This document shows positions 1 to 8,072 of a stretch of DNA of 34,601 bases, in pieces (the stretch's first letter is position 1; every line of letters begins with the position of its first letter). Position numbers and translations under genes: made by a program. The stretch spans positions 1 through 34,601 of the forward strand of contig JAETQH010000071.1 in the NCBI GenBank assembly GCA_021770785.1, written 5' to 3'. The DNA comes from Lachnospiraceae bacterium (lineage in GTDB: Bacteria; Bacillota; Clostridia; Lachnospirales; Lachnospiraceae). The notes under the pieces were generated by a model that saw only the letters and a program-made list of their open reading frames with translations, was not told the origin of the DNA and did not search any database.

Positions 1-73
1 CCCCACAGACAGGAAACTGCTCCCTTTCCTCCCGGATTTTCTCCTCACTTTTTGGTCTTCCTGCTTTTGCCAT
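1..73 (-). CDS. Partial CDS, N-terminus only, phage-like module
   Basis: The minus strand opens with an ATG at 73 preceded by AAAGGAGGGTGACG, a very good ribosome binding site. The first residues read MAKAGRPKSEEKIREERE, a basic charged N-terminus, and the frame stays open to the window edge. It follows the small gene at 122-460 on the same strand, so it is probably the next gene of the phage-like replication operon. Too little is visible to name a family; a helicase, primase or VapE-like gene often sits here in related modules, but that is inference. Confidence 0.6.
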   Translation of the reverse strand, partial: MAKAGRPKSEEKIREEREQFPVCG

Positions 74-121
74 CGTCACCCTCCTTTAGAATCCAATCAA
101 TACGGAACGGATATGCTTCCT

Positions 122-460
122 TCACAATTCCCGGCTGCATATCCGCCAGATATTGTCTGCTGCCTTTTGCAGTTTCTTACGGTCAAGCCTCTGGGCATGG
201 AGCAGTTCTTCCAGGGTTTCCGCCTCCTCCTTAATATCGCTCAGCACGGACCGCTGGTGCTCCCCCTGCCGTTCCAGTTCTTTTTCATGCTCCTTGTCCG
301 CAAGTTCAAATTCTGCTTCCATCTCCCCGATATCCGCAAGGTGTTCTTCCAAATAATGCCGGATATCATTGCCAGCACAATCCCCTACAATATCAAGAAT
401 GTCACGGATGCCGAACACAGCCACATTTCTCCCGTCTTTGACTGATAATACATGAGCCAT
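122..460 (-). CDS. Hypothetical protein, coiled-coil, phage module
   Basis: This 112-residue protein starts 10 bases after the polymerase stop, with GAGGTGG as ribosome binding site. The first ~35 residues (MAHVLSVKDGRNVAVFG...) look globular. Residues ~36-95 are very rich in Glu, Lys, Leu and Gln with a heptad-like pattern, so a long helix or coiled coil is likely. I do not recognise the family. Position between the polymerase and the next phage gene suggests an accessory replication or structural role, which is inference only. Confidence 0.65.
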   Translation of the reverse strand: MAHVLSVKDGRNVAVFGIRDILDIVGDCAGNDIRHYLEEHLADIGEMEAEFELADKEHEKELERQGEHQRSVLSDIKEEAETLEELLHAQRLDRKKLQKAADNIWRICSREL

Positions 461-470
461 TTTTCCACCT

Positions 471-2450
471 CTAATCCTTGAAATAATAAGAAGGCGCTTC
501 GTAACCGGCAGCGTCCAAAGGGCAGTCCGGGCACCACAGAGGGTTTTCTGCCATCAGCCGGCAGACCTCGTCCACCTTGTATCTTCCAACCGGCGCCTCA
601 ATGATCACTTCATCGTGTACATGGCCGACAATCTCAAACCCAGCCTGTTCCAGCCGCCGCATGGCTTCCGCAAGGATGTCCCTCGCTGTTGCCTGTGTAC
701 AGTTTTCCACCATACGGCCTCCGTAGCTCTCCTGCCTCGCCCAGTTATTGTTTGCGCCCATCCCCTCAAAGGTCAGGCTCATCCTCCCAAACCTGTTAGG
801 CTGGAGCCTCGGTTTCAGATAAGCCAGCTTCCGCCCGCTTGGCAGCACCATCCAGAGCGTGTTTCCATAAAACTGAAACCCGACTTTTCCAACAACGTGT
901 TCCTCATGGGTTTTAACCGTTTCTGTGGCGGCTTTCTCCACATCCCACCAAAACTGCACGATGTGCGGGGAAGCGTTTCTCCACTGTTCGATGATATCCG
1001 GAAGTTCTCCTTCTTTTAGGCCCATTTCCAGTGCGCCCATAGAAATCAAAGCGCCGCTGCCTCCCTGATAGCCGCACGCCAGTTCCGCAACCTTCCCTTT
1101 CTGCCTCAGTTCCCCATTGACCCCATGCTTTACTACGGGCACGCCGAACATCTGTGATGCCGATGCGCAGTATATGTCCTCCCCATTACGGAAAGCATCC
1201 AGCCGCCACTGCTCCCCGGCCAGCCATGCCAGCACCCTCGCCTCAATGGCGGAAAAGTCAGCAACAATAAACTCGTACCCCTCCTTCGGAACCAGCATCG
1301 TCCGGATCAACTGCGAAAGAATATCGGGTGCATTCCCATAGATGGATTCCAAAAGTTCAAACTCCCCCATTTTTACAAGCTCCCTGGCTTCATCCAGTGT
1401 GCTGATCTCATTTCTCACAAGATTCTGCAGCTGGATCAGACGGCCAGCCCACCGGTTTGTCTTTGCGGCCCCATTGAACTGGAACAGCCCCCTTGCCCTT
1501 CCGTCCTCACAGACGCACCGCTGTGCAGCCTGGTACTTTTTCACACTGGACTTTGCCATCTGGAGCCGGAGTTTCAGCATATCCAGCGCCTCCTGGTCGC
1601 AGCCATTCTTATCAAGGTCTGTGATCATTGCCGCCACATCCTTTTTCCCAAGGCTCTCCACCGGAATCCCCCGTCCCTCAAGCCAGTTCTTCAGCTGTGA
1701 GACGCTGTTCGGGTTCTCAAGGCCGGTCAGCTCATATGCCCTTTTGCCCATTTCATCCGACAGAATCAGGTCACAGGCAATTGCCATCTCCACCAGTTCC
1801 GTATCAATCTGCACTCCCCGGTCATTGATCCTCTGGTCCATATGGTAATAGTCCCACTCCTGATCCGGCATCGGGAATGCCTCCAGCCGTTTTCGGATGT
1901 CACGCTCCGTCCGTACATCCTGCAGGCAGTAATCCTTAAACTTCTGCCATCCTTCCGGATCATGCTCCGGCAGGTTCCTTGTCCTGCCGCCGTTGGCCTT
2001 AGTCGGCTTACATGGGACGGAAAAATATTTGATCAGGTTCTCTCCTGCCCTGTCCTTCTACTGTCCGGTCTTTAATACCTTTGCCGCATTCTTCAGCGCC
2101 AGCGGCAACGAAAGAGAGGCGGCGTGTACCATGGAACACCTCCAGGAATCCGGGTCCAGTACCCGCCCAAGGTAATGCCCGATACAGGTCCGTTCAAACT
2201 GTGCGTTCCATGCAGCTTTGATGATATCCGGATCATCAACGGCATCCAGGACTTCCTGCGGGATGCTTTCCCCGCAGGCCATATCCACAATTTTTACCTC
2301 TTCATCATCAAAAGCGTAAGCAAACAGAAGGATATGGAAATCACCCTCCACATATTTGTAGACGCCACATTTGGTGAGGTCTACATTAGAAAATGTTTCT
2401 ATATCGATCCCAAGTACCTTTGGCTTTTCCCCCGATGTTCTTTCACTCAT
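471..2450 (-). pseudogene. Phage-type family A DNA polymerase, interrupted by one in-frame amber codon
   Basis: The reading frame spans 660 codons with a single TAG at 2058-2060 (codon 131). Before it lie Exo I (GIDIETFS) and Exo II (AWNAQFERTC). After it, in the same frame, come Exo III (FKDYCLQDVRTERD), motif A (DFSAIEARVLAWLAGE), motif B (RQKGKVAELACGYQGG) and motif C (HVHDEVIIEAP), so the product is a 3'-5' exonuclease plus polymerase of the pol I family. The stretch just after the amber still reads like the family (CKPTKANGGRTRNLPEH). The amber is thus a point nonsense change, probably CAG to TAG. An internal ATG at 1871 could yield a 466-residue polymerase fragment lacking the exonuclease. 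The normal end of the gene is also TAG. Confidence 0.85.
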
Positions 2451-2531
2451 TCAATCACCTCCGCCGCATGTAAAAAGGGAGGGAAGGATTCCTCCCGCCC
2501 TCCCATGTGTCCCATCTGTCTCATCAAAGGG

Positions 2532-3113
2532 TCAGCTCAGGTAATCCGGCGTGTCATCCCCAAGGACATCCCCACCGTCATCCTCCAAAGCATCAAAGTC
2601 CGCATCCGCTGAAGCCTTCCCTGACAGGCGTTCCCCATCTTTCACAAACTGGATATTCCCAAGCCCCGCCGCAACGCCACGGTTTCCGTTCGCATTGAAT
2701 GCGTAGAAATTTACGGATACGTTGCAGTAACAGCCGGAATACACCATCATCGGGTCTGTGACCGGCTGCACCCTGCGGTCAACCACCTGCGGGGCATCCT
2801 TGCTGGTGGCATTGAGGAAATAGCAGTCCTGATAATTCTCATCATCCGAGCGGTCGATATCACCGTCACGGAGCGGAAGTTTCAGGTTCGGCGGGATCTT
2901 GCCGCTCCATTTGCGGGTCTTCCCGTCCTCCTTCGCCGCCTCCACAGCTTTCTGGATCTTAGCGATGGTCTTTTTATCCGACTTTGGAATCACGCAGGAT
3001 ACGGAATACTTTTCTTCCCCTCCATTAATTGATTTCGCTTCCCAGATGTTCGCAAAGGAAATGCGGCACGGGATGATCACTTTTGTTGCGCTGAAATTCT
3101 TCTGGTTTGCCAT
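2532..3113 (-). CDS. DUF2815 single-stranded DNA-binding protein
   Basis: The 193-residue product begins MANQKNFSATKVIIPCRISF and matches what I know of DUF2815, an OB-fold ssDNA-binding family found beside phage family-A polymerases. It has a basic middle segment (KTRKWSGKIPPNLKLPLRDGD) and a strongly acidic C-terminal tail (DADFDALEDDGGDVLGDD). Such tails are typical of phage SSBs that recruit polymerase or nuclease. It lies between DUF2800 and the polymerase, and all three probably act at the phage replication fork. The ribosome binding site is GGAGGG, 9 bases upstream. Confidence 0.85.
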   Translation of the reverse strand: MANQKNFSATKVIIPCRISFANIWEAKSINGGEEKYSVSCVIPKSDKKTIAKIQKAVEAAKEDGKTRKWSGKIPPNLKLPLRDGDIDRSDDENYQDCYFLNATSKDAPQVVDRRVQPVTDPMMVYSGCYCNVSVNFYAFNANGNRGVAAGLGNIQFVKDGERLSGKASADADFDALEDDGGDVLGDDTPDYLS

Positions 3114-3224
3114 AAATGTTTCCCTCCATAATCATTTTTTCTGCTATAAAAGGACGTACAGGACCGGCGAATAAATATGCGCCCCGGATAATTTGTGTGT
3201 CTTTGGTGTGCGGACTGGAACCCA
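3114..3224 (-). promoter_or_regulatory. Possible structured leader upstream of DUF2815
   Basis: The 111-base gap is large for this tightly packed operon. On the minus strand it contains a GGCG / CGCC hairpin with a ten-base AT-rich loop, flanked by CCGG and CGG extensions, then the GGAGGG ribosome binding site. From memory, a conserved 'DUF2815 RNA motif' has been reported upstream of this gene family. I cannot confirm that this sequence matches it. Confidence 0.35.
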
Positions 3225-4520
3225 CTATTCCAATGCCTCAAATTCATCCCCGGCACTGCTTACGTCCACTGCCGGCCTTGGGTCGCTCTCCGGGACAAGC
3301 GCCAGCTTTCCGGGAGGCTTGGCCACATACTTTCCAAGGATCTGTGCAAACTTCTTTCTGCCCATCATCTTCTCAAACTCCGTAAGGGTCAGAAGCTCCT
3401 GCTTATAGATATCCGTATAACCCTGTTCCTCCGCGGCTTTTATGACTGCTTTTGTGTCAGTAAATACCCGCTTGGTCCTGCCTTCCACCACTTTATAACC
3501 GTCCACCGCCACACCATGGTTGATCGCCTCCCCGGATATAAAAGCAAAAACAGACTCTATCCAGGACGAGATACGGTTCAGGGTTGGCAGGACCGCTACC
3601 AGTTCCGGGAAACTCACCAACCCCGGCGCTTTAAATACGGGTGCGGATTCATCCGGATTATAAGGTGCTGTGACATCTGTTTCTTCTGCTGTATCAGCCA
3701 GGATGCCGTCATCCAGATCGAGAAACTCTTCCCTGGCAAGCGATAACGCCGCGTCCATACAAGCCCTGCAGACATGTTTTGCCCTGCAGTAATGGCACCA
3801 TTCCCCCGGATTCTGTTCTCCTTTTCCCTCAAAAGCCATTTTCGCAACGGGTTTCAGCTCTTCGCCCCATGCCAGCAGTTCTTCTTTGCTGCAAGTGAAT
3901 GTGGAGATATTTTCTATCCTCGGCTGCACAATCGTCATGGAAACTTCCTCTACATCAAAGACATAGTCATAAGCATTTAATGCCCCGCAGCCATATAGCA
4001 TCAGCTGGCTGTTCCTTTCCGCATCCACATGATGATAGCCGTTCTTGTAGTCAATAACGTGCAGTTTACCTTCCGCGGCAATCAGGCAGTCCCCTGTACC
4101 GAATCCTTCCGGCACGATATTAGAGAAGTCAAGCCGCTCCTCCACCAGGACCATAGGGTTCAGCCCCTCCCGTTTCAATTTTTCAACCTGCTCCATGACA
4201 AACTGCCTGTAAATTTCCGCATATCCCAGAACTTCTTCCGTATAGAAATCTGACTGCGGCATCTGGACACGCTCGTGGAGATCCTTTCTGACAAGGTACT
4301 CACAATACTCGTGTACCGCTGTCCCCTCCTCAGCATAGACGGATGATGCATTTGGGAACTGGTCTTCCAGCCGGGCGGATGGTGTGCAGTGCCTCCATCG
4401 CTCTGAACCGGATGCTGTGAGCAGGGCATGTTTCCGCGATGCATGGTCCAGCACGGGGCCGTCCCACCTGTGTCCTGCAAAGTCCTGAGCCCTGACTGGT
4501 TTTACTTCTTTCTTACTCAT
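3225..4520 (-). CDS. DUF2800 PD-(D/E)XK nuclease, Cas4/RecB-like
   Basis: This 431-residue protein belongs to DUF2800, a phage family related to RecB/Cas4 nucleases. The visible nuclease core is EEGTAVHEYCEYL, then GTGDCLIAAEGKLHVIDYKNG, then QLMLYG, giving the His, Asp, D-x-K and Gln positions of a PD-(D/E)XK fold. A Cys early in the protein (RWRHCTPSARLED) and the cluster WCHYCRAKHVCRAC at about residues 240-255 fit an iron-sulfur site as in Cas4 and AddB. Its start overlaps the HNH gene stop as ATGA, so the two are probably translationally coupled. It likely processes DNA ends during phage replication or recombination. Confidence 0.85.
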   Translation of the reverse strand: MSKKEVKPVRAQDFAGHRWDGPVLDHASRKHALLTASGSERWRHCTPSARLEDQFPNASSVYAEEGTAVHEYCEYLVRKDLHERVQMPQSDFYTEEVLGYAEIYRQFVMEQVEKLKREGLNPMVLVEERLDFSNIVPEGFGTGDCLIAAEGKLHVIDYKNGYHHVDAERNSQLMLYGCGALNAYDYVFDVEEVSMTIVQPRIENISTFTCSKEELLAWGEELKPVAKMAFEGKGEQNPGEWCHYCRAKHVCRACMDAALSLAREEFLDLDDGILADTAEETDVTAPYNPDESAPVFKAPGLVSFPELVAVLPTLNRISSWIESVFAFISGEAINHGVAVDGYKVVEGRTKRVFTDTKAVIKAAEEQGYTDIYKQELLTLTEFEKMMGRKKFAQILGKYVAKPPGKLALVPESDPRPAVDVSSAGDEFEALE

Positions 4521-5224
4521 ATTACATTTGGTCCCTCCCTGCCTGTGTATTCTTCATAAGCCCTGTTATATGCTCTTGCCGCGTCCTCTTGCGTGGTGAA
4601 ATATCCGAGCGTTTTCCTCTTTCCATTTATGGTCAGTCTCGCTGTCCACTTTCCACATTTGTGCATCGTTACCCCACGGAATCTGGATCTTGAATTTTCA
4701 GGCTTTAAATGGCGCATTCTCTTATAATCCACCTCTTCTATATCATTAAGGGCTGCATATTCTCCCCACATCTTTCTGGCATAATCGTTATATGCGCTTG
4801 CAGCAGCGACCTCGTCGTTAAACGCACCGATTGCTGTCTGGATACCATCCTTCCTTATTGCCGCTTCCCACAGTTCCATCTTCTTATTCCAATGGACCCC
4901 TTTATACTGCGAGACTGAGTTTTTGAAAGAACCTCTGTTGGCACAGTTCTGTGAACGTGTTACCACTCTGAGATTACATTTACGGTTATCCAGCCTATCC
5001 CTATTGATATGGTCTATCTCCATTCCTGGCGGACACGGCATGATCAAATGGCTCATGTGTATGGCATCGTTCTTTTGAGTGGATGGATTATATTTAAAAG
5101 CCCGCGCATATCCGCTATGAAAACGCCATTTATATCCACAGATTTTGGGGTAATCCACTGCGTCTATTAAGGCTGCCTTCCCACATGTCAGCGGAATTTG
5201 CATAGCAGCATCATTGCCATCCAC
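4517..5224 (-). CDS. Free-standing HNH endonuclease with two AP2 DNA-binding domains
   Basis: The 235-residue product carries an HNH motif at about residues 65-95 (EIDHINRDRLDNRKCNLR, then TRSQNCANR). Two AP2-type domains follow, starting near SQYKGVHWNKKMELWEA and SRFRGVTMHKCGKWTARL. This is the usual layout of phage homing-type HNH/AP2 endonucleases. It is wedged between a linker gene and DUF2800, overlapping the latter by 4 bases. The likely start is ATG 5224, with ATG 5203 as an alternative. It is probably a selfish insertion into the replication operon. Confidence 0.85.
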   Translation of the reverse strand: MDGNDAAMQIPLTCGKAALIDAVDYPKICGYKWRFHSGYARAFKYNPSTQKNDAIHMSHLIMPCPPGMEIDHINRDRLDNRKCNLRVVTRSQNCANRGSFKNSVSQYKGVHWNKKMELWEAAIRKDGIQTAIGAFNDEVAAASAYNDYARKMWGEYAALNDIEEVDYKRMRHLKPENSRSRFRGVTMHKCGKWTARLTINGKRKTLGYFTTQEDAARAYNRAYEEYTGREGPNVI

Positions 5225-5240
5225 TCCGGTCTCCCCCCAT

Positions 5241-5720
5241 TTAAAGCTGGGAGATATCCGTCAGGAATGCCTCATACTTTTCAGCAGGAAGGCTGCTGAC
5301 CTTGTCCACGCCGTAGGTCTTTAAAAGCTGCCCGATCTTTTCGTTGTTGATGCGTTTCTGCTTGATCTTCGCTACAATGACCTTTGTGATGTCATCCACC
5401 GTAACAGCGGCCGGCGCTGCCTGTCCGGTATCGGAAGTCTCCACGGCTGCATCACTCTTGTTTTCGCTGCCAATCTCATCACTCCCTGTGCTTTCTACAA
5501 TATCCGCTCCGTCAGTATCCCCCTGTCTGGTTTCTGCTTCATCTGTGGAACAGGAAACCTCTCCGGCCGCAGCTTTCAATTCCAGGGCAGCTTCTCCGGC
5601 CCCGATGCTGTCAAAGACCATTGCAATGCCCATGAAAGCGGCCTTCAGTCCCTGGCTGAGTTTTGACGCATCTACCGGAACCAGAATAGTTTTCAGTTTG
5701 TCATCTGTCTTCTTCGCCAT
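5241..5720 (-). CDS. Hypothetical phage-module protein with acidic linker
   Basis: The start at 5720 (MAKKTDDKLKTILVPV) is preferred because GAGAGGAGGAAGCGT precedes it; an upstream ATG at 5765 lacks such a site. The 159-residue protein has an ordered N-terminus of ~50 residues, a Ser/Thr/Asp/Glu-rich low-complexity middle (~50-95), and a C-terminal helical domain of ~60 residues (VDDITKVIVAKIKQKRINNEKI...). That tail resembles domains seen at the ends of phage recombination-associated proteins, but I do not recognise the family. It overlaps the upstream gene by about 20 bases. Confidence 0.7.
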   Translation of the reverse strand: MAKKTDDKLKTILVPVDASKLSQGLKAAFMGIAMVFDSIGAGEAALELKAAAGEVSCSTDEAETRQGDTDGADIVESTGSDEIGSENKSDAAVETSDTGQAAPAAVTVDDITKVIVAKIKQKRINNEKIGQLLKTYGVDKVSSLPAEKYEAFLTDISQL

Positions 5721-5892
5721 ACGCTTCCTCCTCTCCACCCGCAATGGACACCTCACAGTCCCCATTAAAATTCACGGTATCCATACGCTCATCCATGTGG
5801 ATATGCAGCTCATGGATTTTCACCTTGATTTCCGGGATAATAACCGGCACAAAATCCTTCTTGCTACCTTCCTTTTTCTTTTCATCCTTCAT
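5701..5892 (-). CDS. Small hypothetical protein, phage module
   Basis: The ATG at 5892 has AGGAGG seven bases upstream and gives a 63-residue protein starting MKDEKKKEGSKKDF. A longer form from ATG 6021 would add a Cys/His-rich, very basic N-terminal 43 residues and overlap the previous gene's stop, but its ribosome binding site is poor. The core (VIIPEIKVKIHELHIHMD) has an alternating beta-like pattern. Function unknown. Confidence 0.55.
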   Translation of the reverse strand: MKDEKKKEGSKKDFVPVIIPEIKVKIHELHIHMDERMDTVNFNGDCEVSIAGGEEEAYGEEDR

Positions 5893-6013
5893 CCTGCTTT
5901 CCTCCTGGACATTTTTTGTAATTTCCTGCCCCCTGCATTTGCCAGAACAGCGTGTCTGCACATTCCGGTCACCATGGCGGCGGTGTGGTCCGCTGTGCTG
6001 TGCCCTGCATTTC

Positions 6014-6595
6014 TTACTCATTGCCGTTTTCCCCCTTCTTATCTGTTCCGGTCATTCCATCACCAAAAATGACTTCCAGCAGTTTCTTAACCGCCTCCAT
6101 TGCATCCTGAACACCGCAAAGGGGAATCCCGATCTCAATATCCGCATCCTCTGTGCCTTCTGCCCCGCACGGTTCCTGCCGATCACAGCATTTTTTGCCG
6201 GATGCCTTCCCCAGCAGCCCTGCCGATTCCCCAATGGTTCTCACCGGAATTCCCAGCTTCGATGCAAGCGCGATTTCTTCCATCATCCCTTCGGAGATAT
6301 ATTCAGAAAAGCACCACAGTTCATCCGCATCCTTCAGCAGTTCCAGGCCGATGCGCCTTCCGATCTTCCTCTCATCTGCAACCGCATCATCCAGAAACTG
6401 TGTGCAGAAAAGATGGCTGCAGAGCGGAACGGCTCCGAGCTTCGCCACCAGCCTGCAGGCTGCCTTTGCCCTTTCAAGGTTGTCCTTCAGCTCTATTTCT
6501 GCCCTCTCTGGTTCCTGTGCTTTTGGCCGCAGCGGGGAACAGATATAGATACGCTCCTTACGTTCTTTGCACGCCTCGCATTTATTTTTGTTCAT
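6014..6595 (-). CDS. DUF4406-type (nucleoside deoxyribosyltransferase-like) protein
   Basis: The 193-residue product has the signature order of phage deoxyribosyltransferase-like proteins. It runs RIYICSPLRP (~15-24), NLERAKAACRLVAKLGAVPLCSHL (~38-62), FLDD, GLELLKDADELWCFSEYISEGM (~83-105) and EIALASKLGIPVR. These families may act on nucleotides or bases during phage growth, but the exact reaction is not established. A short Cys-rich N-terminus (KCEACKER) precedes the domain, and a ~60-residue variable tail with Cys pairs follows. The ribosome binding site is AAGGAGG just before ATG 6595. It heads the phage operon after the sigma-like gene. Confidence 0.75.
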   Translation of the reverse strand: MNKNKCEACKERKERIYICSPLRPKAQEPERAEIELKDNLERAKAACRLVAKLGAVPLCSHLFCTQFLDDAVADERKIGRRIGLELLKDADELWCFSEYISEGMMEEIALASKLGIPVRTIGESAGLLGKASGKKCCDRQEPCGAEGTEDADIEIGIPLCGVQDAMEAVKKLLEVIFGDGMTGTDKKGENGNE

Positions 6596-6804
6596 ATTGG
6601 CCTCCTTCTCATGGCTGCCGCCCTCCTGAAATAGGAAAGCGGCAGATTTGTTGTATTATGGATTTACAGTGCCAATGCTTAAATTACCTTCATGGGCTTA
6701 TCCTCCTCTCACAGATTTTTGGGAGGTTTCTCTGTGTGCCTGTGGGCTTCCTGAAAAGTTCCTCTCATAAATAGTCGTGGGAGAAGTACAAAATTAAGTA
6801 GGTT

Positions 6805-7500
6805 TCAAAATTTCTTCAGAAAATTTTTACTCAGCCTGTCCTCTGCCCCTAATAATCGGTACGTAACCGCCGCACGGCTTACGCCAAGCCGCTCCGCAAT
6901 CTCATATTTTTCAAACCCATAAACATGGTAAAGGATAAATACCCCCCTCTGTTTATCCGTCAGTCTTCCAAGCTGCTCTTTCATAGTTTCTCTGCAAACA
7001 CACGCTTCCTCCGGGCTTTCATAATAATCTCCGGAAGTCCAACTCTGTCCTCTCTTTTCCTCCGTTTCATCTTCATCCCACAAGTCCTTTTTTGCCCCTT
7101 TGCGGTCAAACTGACGGTTCATGCTGTTTTTCTCCACCTGGTGCCCTCCTCTGATCATCACTGCCATGAACCACGGCTGCTCCCCAAAGAAAGACTCGTC
7201 CAGAGTATCCGTATCAGCCATGTACTCCTTTTCCCTGTCACCAAGCTGTGCAAAACGGTAAGTAAAAGAGCTGCAGTCTGCCAGCCAGAGGACCGCAGTT
7301 CCAGTACCGTTGACGTAGACCGCATAACCATTTCTGTATACCTTGCAGTCTCCATTCTCCGTCTCCGCGATTGGCGCTCCCGCGTTTTCACGCAGGTTCT
7401 TAGCAGTTGGTGTCTTTTGCGCTTTCTCAGCCTGTCCAATCATCTCCAGCAGCTTATTTAATGTGGTTTCCTCAGTTACGGTAATTCTTTCATCCTTCAT
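6805..7500 (-). CDS. Sigma-70 region 4-like regulator
   Basis: The likely start is ATG 7500 (MKDERITVTEETTLNKLL) with AAAGGA upstream, giving 231 residues. The longer frame to 7644 runs into a terminator hairpin and is not coding. The last ~55 residues (LTDKQRGVFILYHVYGFEKYEIAERLGVSRAAVTYR) form a sigma region 4 helix-turn-helix. The middle (KVYRNGYAVYVNGTGTAVLWLADC...) is a separate small domain found in phage- and element-encoded sigma-like proteins. It is probably an activator of the downstream phage operon, which is inference from position. Confidence 0.75.
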   Translation of the reverse strand: MKDERITVTEETTLNKLLEMIGQAEKAQKTPTAKNLRENAGAPIAETENGDCKVYRNGYAVYVNGTGTAVLWLADCSSFTYRFAQLGDREKEYMADTDTLDESFFGEQPWFMAVMIRGGHQVEKNSMNRQFDRKGAKKDLWDEDETEEKRGQSWTSGDYYESPEEACVCRETMKEQLGRLTDKQRGVFILYHVYGFEKYEIAERLGVSRAAVTYRLLGAEDRLSKNFLKKF

Positions 7501-7578
7501 GGTCTTGTCCTTTCCGCCTGGAATGCGGTCTGGGCAAAGGTGCTCATGAAGATCCATAGGGTTGGAAATTCCACAACG

Positions 7579-7615
7579 AAAAAAACGCCATGTCACTCTT
7601 TCGGAGTACACAGCG
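7579..7615 (-). terminator. Intrinsic terminator of the structured RNA
   Basis: On the minus strand, CGCTGTGTACTC pairs with GAGTGACATGGCG around a CGAAA loop and is followed by seven Ts. It lies between the structured RNA and the sigma-like gene, ~80 bases before that gene's ATG. Confidence 0.85.
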
Positions 7616-7839
7616 GCTGACACAATCCGGCTAAAAAGGCACAAGGGTTCTGCGGTATACTCCTATACACCCTTTCTCCATGCCGGCGGCTTATTTCCAA
7701 GCCGATGGCAGAAGTAAAAAGCTGTATGAGAACCTTTGCCCTTATGCATTTACTAGTCAGGCATTCGATATTTTATTAAGCGGGGAGCATCCACCCATTC
7801 GGGTTATCCAGCCTTAGGTCTTGTCCGCTCCCCTGCTCT
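7579..7839 (-). ncRNA. Candidate structured noncoding RNA, ~260 nt, class unknown
   Basis: The stretch has no convincing ORF but dense nested pairing on the minus strand. A 5' stem GGGGAGC/GCTCCCC (7827-7833 with 7782-7788) contains an inner ACCC/GGGT hairpin. A long helix then pairs 7729-7743 with 7633-7651, with only small bulges. This helix encloses a perfect hairpin (7681-7710, TGCC..CGGCTT / AAGCCG..GGCA) and a GTATA/TATAC hairpin (7655-7668), making a three-way junction. The RNA ends in the terminator at 7579-7615. An extended -10 (TGTTAGAAT, at 7846-7854) sits just upstream. It may be an independent small RNA or a cis-acting leader for the sigma-like gene. Confidence 0.65.
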
Positions 7840-7845
7840 GGAAAT

Positions 7846-7854
7846 ATTCTAACA
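7846..7854 (-). promoter_or_regulatory. Extended -10 promoter for the structured RNA
   Basis: The minus strand reads TGTTAGAAT, an extended -10 element, a few bases before the predicted 5' end of the RNA. No good -35 is visible at 17 bases; TTGAGG lies 20 bases upstream. Confidence 0.4.
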
Positions 7855-8072
7855 AGAACATGCAGACATTACCTCAACGCAAAAGTCCAATCCCGGTTTA
7901 AAAATAGACAAATAAGTCCAATTTTAAAAAATCATTTTCATGGTCACTCAAATCAATAAAAAGGAAACTTTCAACAATCTGAAACAAAGTGCAGATTAGA
8001 TAAAAACTGCGCTGAAAAAAGACAAAAAAAATAAACCGTGCGGATTTTCCTGTTTTTCTTAATCCACACGGT

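Noticed and set aside
471..2450. Genome-wide TAG recoding to explain the amber codon
   Set aside because: The same gene ends with TAG at 471-473, and the 67-residue gene at 9211 also ends in TAG, so TAG works as stop here.
3225..4520. Cas4 of a CRISPR system
   Set aside because: Length, neighbours and the DUF2800 layout point to a phage replication nuclease.
5344..6634. Long plus-strand open frames
   Set aside because: They are antisense to a minus-strand operon with overlapping genes and good ribosome binding sites, and are Ser/Leu/Phe-rich as expected of complements.
7501..7644. N-terminal extension of the sigma-like protein
   Set aside because: It reads through an intrinsic terminator hairpin and T7 run, and a proper ribosome binding site lies at ATG 7500.
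7579..7839. Group II intron, tmRNA, 6S RNA or RNase P RNA
   Set aside because: I do not see a domain V-like hairpin, a tRNA-like end with tag ORF, a single bulged rod, or the RNase P core sequences.
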